Source of the DNA: Diabrotica undecimpunctata
Lineage: Eukaryota; Arthropoda; Insecta; Coleoptera; Chrysomelidae
Assembly: GCF_040954645.1 (NCBI RefSeq)
Contig: NC_092804.1
Coordinates: 147,631,108 to 147,695,107, forward strand
DNA: 64,000 nucleotides
Reading direction: 5' to 3'
Numbering within the stretch: position 1 is the stretch's first letter; each line of letters opens with the position of its first letter. Below the pieces are notes generated by a model. That model made no database searches and was not told the origin of the DNA. It saw only the letters and a program-made list of their open reading frames with translations. This document shows, piece after piece, positions 58,395-64,000 of the stretch. Both the position numbers and the translations under genes were made by a program.

Positions 58395-58860
58395 TCCCTT
58401 AACAGGACCTCGTTACCTCAATGGGCACATGATTAAAATCGAACTGACAGAAAATGCAGATTGCAGATTTTGTCAGTCTGAAGACAAGACGGCGGAACAC
58501 CTTCTGTGCAACTGCCCACAGTCGGATAGGATAGGCCCCAATAAATTTAAGCATTATTAACTCGAGCCCTATGACTTCGTAGAAGTGCCATCAAAGACAA
58601 TAATCTTCTTTAAGTTCTATCTTCTATCGATCGTTTTAAATCATCATGGCTATGCGGACTCTGTTGACTGCCGCTCTAAATAGTTCTGCACTACTGCACT
58701 CAAAACACTTCCTCAAGTCCCTCAAGTAAAGACCATAATAGATTTTATTCAAAAGGCTGGGCTGAAAAGTGAACTTTAAGCTAGGGATGAGCCACAATAG
58801 TATTTTCAGATTAAGTCTAAAGATGGTTTAACGCCGACTCATAGTTAACCTAACCTAATC
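58395..58860 (+). pseudogene. I/R1-like LINE C-terminal zinc cluster, interrupted
   Basis: GPLTGPRYLNGHMIKIELTE and then CRFCQSEDKTAEHLLCNC, a CxxC-H-C cluster usual at the end of RNase H-bearing LINE ORFs. After FVEVPSKTIIFF a small minus-strand LINE tail intervenes (58626-58727), and TIIDFIQKAGLKSEL then resumes the C-terminus. The 3' region ends TTAACCTAACCTAATC near 58858, a short CCTAA-type repeat. Confidence 0.8.
58626..58727 (-). pseudogene. RTE-like LINE tail nested in the I/R1-like fragment
   Basis: LRDLRKCFECSSAELFRAAV then NRVRIAMMI on the minus strand. Only about 100 bp of the 3' coding end is present. Confidence 0.8.
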
Positions 58861-58869
58861 CGCTCGGCA

Positions 58870-59680
58870 CTTTTGTACGGTTTTTGTACACAAATTGTTT
58901 CAAAGTTTGTATTATGTTTACTTTATTTAGTGTTTGGATTAATTTCAGTATTGTTAAAAATTATTAAAATTTCGTCTTATTTTGCATATATGTCGTGGAA
59001 AAATTATAGTATACAATTGGCATTAAACGTTTATTTTCTGTTCGTATAAATAGACGTTTACGATAAACTATGATCGCCTTGGAAAATGAAAACCATTATT
59101 GATTGTAGCAATTAAAAAAAAACAAGTTTGTTTTATTCGGACACAATAATTACTTCGTAATATATATTTAGTTGTATTGGTTATTTTACTGGTCTAGTAT
59201 ATCTGATCGGTATTGTTCGTTATAATGACATCCCCAGCTTTTCCAAGCAATAAATATGAAATAGCATCCACAGGACCAAATTGCAAATGTGATTCTGCGG
59301 TTCCAATTATACTTTGTCGGCGGGGAGAAGTAACAATGCTTTATTTTTCTCATTATATACCTCTCCACGTTTTGAAACAAAATAAATATGCAAAAGTTTT
59401 TGCGCAGTTGGAAATCGTGATGTAAAGGAAATCTATATCTCTGTGTGGGGAATTAAATTATTTAAATTACGTCTCTGTTATGAAGCTTTTTTAATTAAAA
59501 CGTTTTTATATCCCACGAGAAAAAATGTAAAAAAGGCTAATAGAAATGTTTTCTGTCACAGTTTATGGTCTCTGGCTTATTTAAAACGTTGTTTAATTTA
59601 TTTAACAAATTGAGAAATGAAAGAAGGATACATGATTTTAAAAAATCCATAAGTAGGTTTTGAGTCTATTATTTTAGAGC
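58870..59680. other. No gene seen
   Basis: Small overlapping ORFs at 59186-59425 have no recognised motif. Confidence 0.4.
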
Positions 59681-59685
59681 TAGAT

Positions 59686-59990
59686 GAAATCATCATCATT
59701 ATCATCATCAGTTGGCGATACAGCCCTTTGTGAGTCCTGGCGCCTGCCTCAAAACATTCTTTCATTCTTCCCTATTGAGTGTCTTCTTCATCCCCTTACT
59801 CCAATCTCCCTTAAATCGTCTTGCACATCGTCCAGACATCTGAGTTTAGGTCACCCCCTTGTTTTTCTTCCGACCAGCTTGTTTAGGATGGTTATTTTAG
59901 AAGGATCACCTTTATCCATCCGCATATCGTGGCCCATCCATCTTAGGCGGTTTATTTTGATGATTTTCACGACATCTGCATCATAAACTG
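59686..59990 (-). pseudogene. RTE-like LINE 3' end
   Basis: ADVVKIIKINRLRWMGHDMR then KITILNKLVGRKTRGRPKLR and CLDDVQDDLREIGVRG on the minus strand, with an (ATG)n tail at 59686-59710. It meets a plus-strand LINE tail head to head at about 59995. Confidence 0.85.
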
Positions 59991-59999
59991 CAAAGAAGA

Positions 60000-60521
60000 A
60001 TCACTTTAGCATGGACCGCATATGGAGCTCTATCGGAGATCTTCAATAGTAACATGCCAAATTATTTGAAAATGAACACGTTTGACCAATGCGTGCTTCC
60101 AGTTATGACTTACGACAAAAAAAAAACTTTTCTCAACCAAGGCTACAGCAACCAAACTTAAAGTAGCACAAAGACGAATGGAACGCTCGCTATTTGGACT
60201 GACTCTCGGGGACAGAGTTAGAAACAAAGAAACAAGAAGAAGAACAGGCGTCACAGATATCATAGAGCGTATAGCATGACTGAAGTGGAACTAGGCGGGT
60301 CATGTAACCAGAATGAATGACAGGTGGTAGATCCAAAAATTACAGTGTGGCGACCACGATCTGACAGAAGAAGTAGAAGTAGACCATCTATACGATGGAC
60401 AGACCATGTCAAAAAAATCGCTGGAAATTGACTGCAGGAAGCTTAAGACCGAAAGAACTAGAATAAATTAGGGGAGGCCTATGTCTAACTTTGAACACAG
60501 AAGGCTGGATGATGATGAAAA
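60000..60521 (+). pseudogene. RTE-like LINE 3' end
   Basis: AWTAYGALSEIFNSNMPNYL then KMNTFDQCVLPVMTYD, a degraded thumb, TDHVKKIAGN, RSDRRSRSRPSIRWTDHVKK and KLGEAYV, ending in GATGATGATGA at 60511. It belongs to the WTDD-tailed group and contains one clear frameshift near 60115 in a run of nine A residues. Confidence 0.85.
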
Positions 60522-60524
60522 TAA

Positions 60525-61305
60525 TTATCAAAAGATACTTCGTGGTGGTAGGCACATCAAAGACATCAAGTTTTGAATGTTCTTGAACATTCAAAATAAA
60601 GGCCTTAAGCTATCTTTGTTAGAATCTATGAAAATCAACAAATTAAAAAACACAGATATAATTCTGAATGACCAGCTTGAGACAAACAGTTCTCCCCTCC
60701 TTAACCTATTTCATTAGAGACTATAAAGGGTAAACCCATGACAAAAACAGATCAGTTGAGAAAGGCAATCAGCCGAAACAGCTGTAGTGATAAGAATTTA
60801 AAATAAATTTTGTGGAAGTTTTGAAAACAAAGTTTTCAGTGTTTTATTGTTACATAAAATGAATTTCCATCAAGTAACGGTCGAATCCATCAATTAAATA
60901 AAAAAATTCTTGTACTGTATAAATAAACATTACCAGTACTTACCCTTTCAAGAATAAAATTTGATTAGTAGAAGAGTAAAAGAGTAAAAAATGATAAATA
61001 ATATCAAAATCACAAAATAGCCAACACTTCAATGATCCAACAGTCAAAGGTTAGAAAGGAAGGCGCCACCTAGGGTATAATTTGAGAAAATCTAGTAGAA
61101 CACTTTCTAATAAAATCGGACGTGTACATGGAGTACAATTCTTTGGCAATGTGTCATTACTAGATCATTTTTGCTGCTGTACTCAGACGAGTACAGTGGG
61201 ACCAAATGTATTAAGCAGAACACACGGGTATATGGGTATATAAGCCTGTAAGACAGGCATGAACGTGATACAGCCACACACATACCAGTATCGTATCCAT
61301 AAAAT
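60525..61305. other. No gene seen; small palindrome and a hammerhead-like motif
   Basis: TTTTGAATGTTC/GAACATTCAAAA (60571-60596) is a perfect 12-bp palindrome with a 2-nt centre. At 60756-60779 TTGAGAA, A, GGC-loop-GCC, GAAAC repeats the layout seen at 3.5 and 34.7 kb in weaker form, with CAGTTG and CAGCTG as possible outer pairing. Confidence 0.4.
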
Positions 61306-61309
61306 ACAT

Positions 61310-61640
61310 AATCATTGACAGTCAGCTCTGATTTATCCATTTCTGAACACAGGCCGCCTCTAGATATTTCCATATTTTTCTCTTCTGCGTCGCTGCTATC
61401 CAATTGGTCACAATTGTTTTGAGATCGTCAGTCCAAGGGTCCGACTCCCCCAGGAATCGCGTTAAGTGTCTTCTCCGCATTTGCTTGTCTGCCTGTGGTA
61501 TCCACTTAAGCAGTTTTTGTCCATCTGCTGTCTTTCATTCTTGCAACATGTCCTGCCCATTTCCATTTTTGCCTTGTAATACGTTTGTTAATGTTTTTAA
61601 CTCCGGTTCGTCTACGAACTTCCTAATTTCTAAGTATATT
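61310..61640 (-). pseudogene. RTE-like LINE 3' end
   Basis: Minus strand: NINKRITRQKWKWAGHVARM, then DSRWTKTA, PWTDDLKTIVTNWIAATQKR, KIWKYLEAACVQKWINQS. Standard WTDD-group C-terminus, 5'-truncated and frameshifted. Confidence 0.82.
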
Positions 61641-61646
61641 TCTTAT

Positions 61647-62693
61647 ACTCCAGTCGTCAAAGATGAAAATGCCATCAAACCTCTAAAAATAATACGAACA
61701 AGCTGAATTTTGCCCAGAATATTAATTTTGGGACCCCGAAAAAGATGCAAAAAAGTTTACCACTTTTACCCGCGGGCTTTCCCCTAAAACCGCCCTCATA
61801 GTGGGACAAAAACTCAAAAAATCGATCTACCAAGAATCTGTACACCGTAAAAAAAATGTTTTTTTTTGTACACCGAAAATCAAGACACGTTAATTTAACA
61901 CCTTTATAAAAACTGAGTTTATTCTCGGCAAAATACAAAAACTGCATACTGCATTTATTGAACATTGATTTCGAGCGCGTAACTGACATGCAAAATCGAC
62001 GGTCACTTCAAGCGTTGTTTCTAAGAGAACGGTTCATGCTAATAAATAATGCTTATAGACATTTTTGTTTAAGATGAAGTTAAATGTGTCGATAGCAATT
62101 AAAGTAAATTGTATACTCACGCTTAATCAAGCCATTAAGAGCGATGCTGGAAATATTTATATTCCACTCGGCATCAACAATTTACCCATATAAATTACCA
62201 TCATTCTTGTACTTATTGCATCGAGAATGATGGTAATTTATATGGGTAAATTGTTGATGCATAGAGGAATATAAATATTTCCAGCATCGCTCTTAATGGC
62301 TTGATTAAGCGTGAGTATACAATTTACTTTAATTGCTATCGACACATTTAACTTCATCTTTCCTCACTAGATGTCTCTAGTAGCATACTCTGGTAATTAT
62401 TTTTTCTATAATTGCCAGAGTAGTCAGTGCGTTTGATTTGGTTTGAGTCCGTTTACAAACTCTCTCTGATGACGGGTAGACCCAGAAACACGTGTTAGGG
62501 AGTGGTAAGAGACTCAAATTAAATCGAAACGCAACCATTTTCGTATTTTTGTTTAAAGTTATCTCAGCTACATTTTTTATTTGAAATATTTTTTTTACGG
62601 TGTACAGATTCGTGTCCCAAAATGAATATTCTCTGCAATTCAGCTTGTTTGTATGATTTTTAGGGGTCAACTCTCTGACGACTGGACTATTAA
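61647..62693. repeat. Nested inverted-repeat structure, about 1 kb
   Basis: Outer arms: CCAGTCGTCA and CTAAAAATAATACGAACAAG on the left (from about 61651) match the inverse of the right side (to about 62689). GAATCTGTACACCGTAAAAA at 61833 is the exact inverse of sequence at about 62591-62612, but the left arm carries roughly 110 extra bases before it. Inner arms form a 137-bp hairpin (separate entry). No transposase is inside. It may be a foldback-type nonautonomous element. Confidence 0.75.
62071..62360. repeat. 137-bp near-perfect hairpin
   Basis: 62071-62207 is the reverse complement of 62224-62360 with about three mismatches (around CACTCGG versus the inverse of CATAGAGG) and a 16-nt loop. 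No coding content. It would make a long double-stranded RNA if transcribed. Confidence 0.95.
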
Positions 62694-62699
62694 GCTTAT

Positions 62700-63275
62700 T
62701 CCCAGCATTGATCTGTCTATTTTACGTTGTCTCCTTCATAACTTTAAATAGAAAATATAGTTAAGAACAATTGGTAGACACATTTTAAAACTCAAAATAT
62801 ACTCTGTACTACCTGTTAATTGTTTGGTAATATATTCATGGCAGACCAAACTTAACAAAAATGGCCATATCAATAAGGAAACATCCTTTCTCATTTTATA
62901 ATAATATAATATACTAACCAAAACAAAATGCCGACAAACAAACCCACACCAATTACCTGAAGAGGTGAACAGTTGAAATAGGTAACGAACAAATAATAAA
63001 GTATAGAAAAAAAATTATAAACAAGAACAGAAAAAGTGAAATGAATTATTCTGCCTTAGGTATACGCTCGATATTTCGACAGTTAATACTAGATAGGACG
63101 ATTTAGGGCAAGACACACCTAGGACTTAAGAAAAATTGTAATAAATATGTACTCGGCAATTGATGGGTACGCTTTACGCAAGGAGTCTCATCCCAATTCA
63201 ATGACCATCAAACATTTCAACCGACCCGAAGGTGATTGGTAAAGGTTTTTGCCCAAATTTAGGATAAGGATTTTG
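62700..63275. other. No gene seen
   Basis: AT-rich with no motif recognised. Confidence 0.4.
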
Positions 63276-63278
63276 AAA

Positions 63279-63279
63279 A

Positions 63280-63346
<67 letters not shown>

Positions 63347-63362
63347 TATATATATACATATA

Positions 63363-63411
<49 letters not shown>
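63279..63411. repeat. (TA)n microsatellite
   Basis: TA tract with interruptions near 63342-63368. It lies next to the 3' end of the minus-strand LINE to its right. Confidence 0.98.
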
Positions 63412-63429
63412 CGATGACTATAGGTAAAG

Positions 63430-64000
63430 TTTATGTCGCTTAATTTCGTGAGCTTTTTTAATCCATTTAACGCGGTAAATTAGTCCGTATATATCCTTTT
63501 GGCTATTTTTTAAAGATCTTTATGTTTTTCGCCTTGTCTACTATCTGTTTCCACTCTCTGCAGTCCTGAATCCTTTCTCTCCAGTTTGCAATTTCCATAT
63601 TTGATATATTCTTTAGTAGTTGGTCTTTCCATCGTATTGTTGGTATTTCTCTTGGTCTGTTTATTACTGGTTACCAGTTTAATATCCTTCTAATAAGTAA
63701 GTCTTCTTCTCTTCTTTATATGTGTCCAAACCATTTTAGTCTTTGTGCTTTAATAAATTTTACTATGTATTCCCCTTCGGTTATATTTATTATTTCAGGG
63801 ACCCTCTGGAATTTATTTTTACCGATTTTTATTTCTGCTATTCTGTTTACATCGTCTCTTGTACTTATTAAATATTTTATTTTGTTCTAATTGATTATGA
63901 GTCTTCTGTTCTTTGCTTCTCTTATCAACGTTAGAAGAGTTTCTTCTAGCTTTGGTTTATCACGCGCCACCAATACTGGATCTTCCGCGTATCGTATGAT
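63430..64000 (-). pseudogene. RTE-like LINE, runs off the window
   Basis: From the window edge leftwards: IIRYAEDPVLVARDKPKLEE (YAED in place of YADD), TLLTLIREAKNRRLIIN, ISTRDDVNRIAEIKIGKNKF, FIKAQRLKWFGHI, RPREIPTIRWKDQLLKNISN and MEIANWRERIQDCREWKQIV with DKAKN. The thumb between IKIGKNKF and the RLKWFGH block is deleted. The 3' noncoding part ends against a (TA)n tract. Confidence 0.85.

Overview
The window looks like intergenic or intronic DNA from a large, repeat-rich insect genome, most plausibly a beetle. The reasons are its AT-rich composition, eight long (TA)n tracts, no prokaryotic operons, and a dense layering of decayed transposons typical of insects: APE-type non-LTR elements (RTE-like, Jockey-like, I/R1-like), Penelope-like GIY-YIG fragments, Tc1/mariner and piggyBac transposases. 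Almost every recognisable protein is broken by frameshifts, stops or deletions. I see one good candidate for a host exon, a signal-peptide-bearing first exon with a TATA box at 16.5-16.7 kb on the minus strand.

Layout. 0-7 kb: LINE and Jockey scraps, then a tandemly duplicated Penelope-like GIY-YIG remnant ending near a (TA)n tract, then another LINE. 7.6-13.3 kb: a TA-flanked 560-bp terminal-inverted-repeat element, a second small element end, and a mariner-like transposase split by a Jockey-like LINE and followed by a 266-bp tandem repeat. 13.3-16.4 kb: a nearly complete RTE-like LINE inside what may be the first intron of the host gene. 17.7-20.3 kb: a complete Tc1-like unit with TA target sites, itself split by a LINE. 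20.4-27.6 kb: LINE and Jockey pieces, one with the 5'-inversion layout left by twin priming. 27.9-30.6 kb: a Tc1/mariner-superfamily element with about 510-bp terminal inverted repeats and an almost intact transposase. 31.4-39.6 kb: three further LINE copies, two more GIY-YIG fragments and a Tc1-like remnant. 40.4-43.6 kb: a foldback-like element made of inverted tandem arrays, lying inside the remains of an uncharacterised gene family that occurs again at 55-56 kb. 44.3-49.3 kb: an I-like LINE insertion with a 12-bp target duplication, and a nearly full-length RTE-like LINE. 53-58 kb: a Tc1/mariner-superfamily transposase remnant, the second copy of the uncharacterised family, and a piggyBac-like pseudogene carrying a LINE with an 8-bp target duplication. 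58-64 kb: more LINE tails, a 1-kb nested inverted-repeat structure and a LINE running off the edge.

How it fits together: this is a stratified record of repeated insertion, with at least five nesting events readable from interrupted reading frames. The least conventional items are the foldback-like inverted tandem array at 40.7-43.0 kb, the two copies of an uncharacterised protein family with three conserved acidic motifs (possibly an undescribed transposase), the hammerhead-like core motifs downstream of the Penelope-like remnants, and the 62-kb near-perfect hairpin. All homology statements come from reading translated sequence against remembered family motifs; no search was run.
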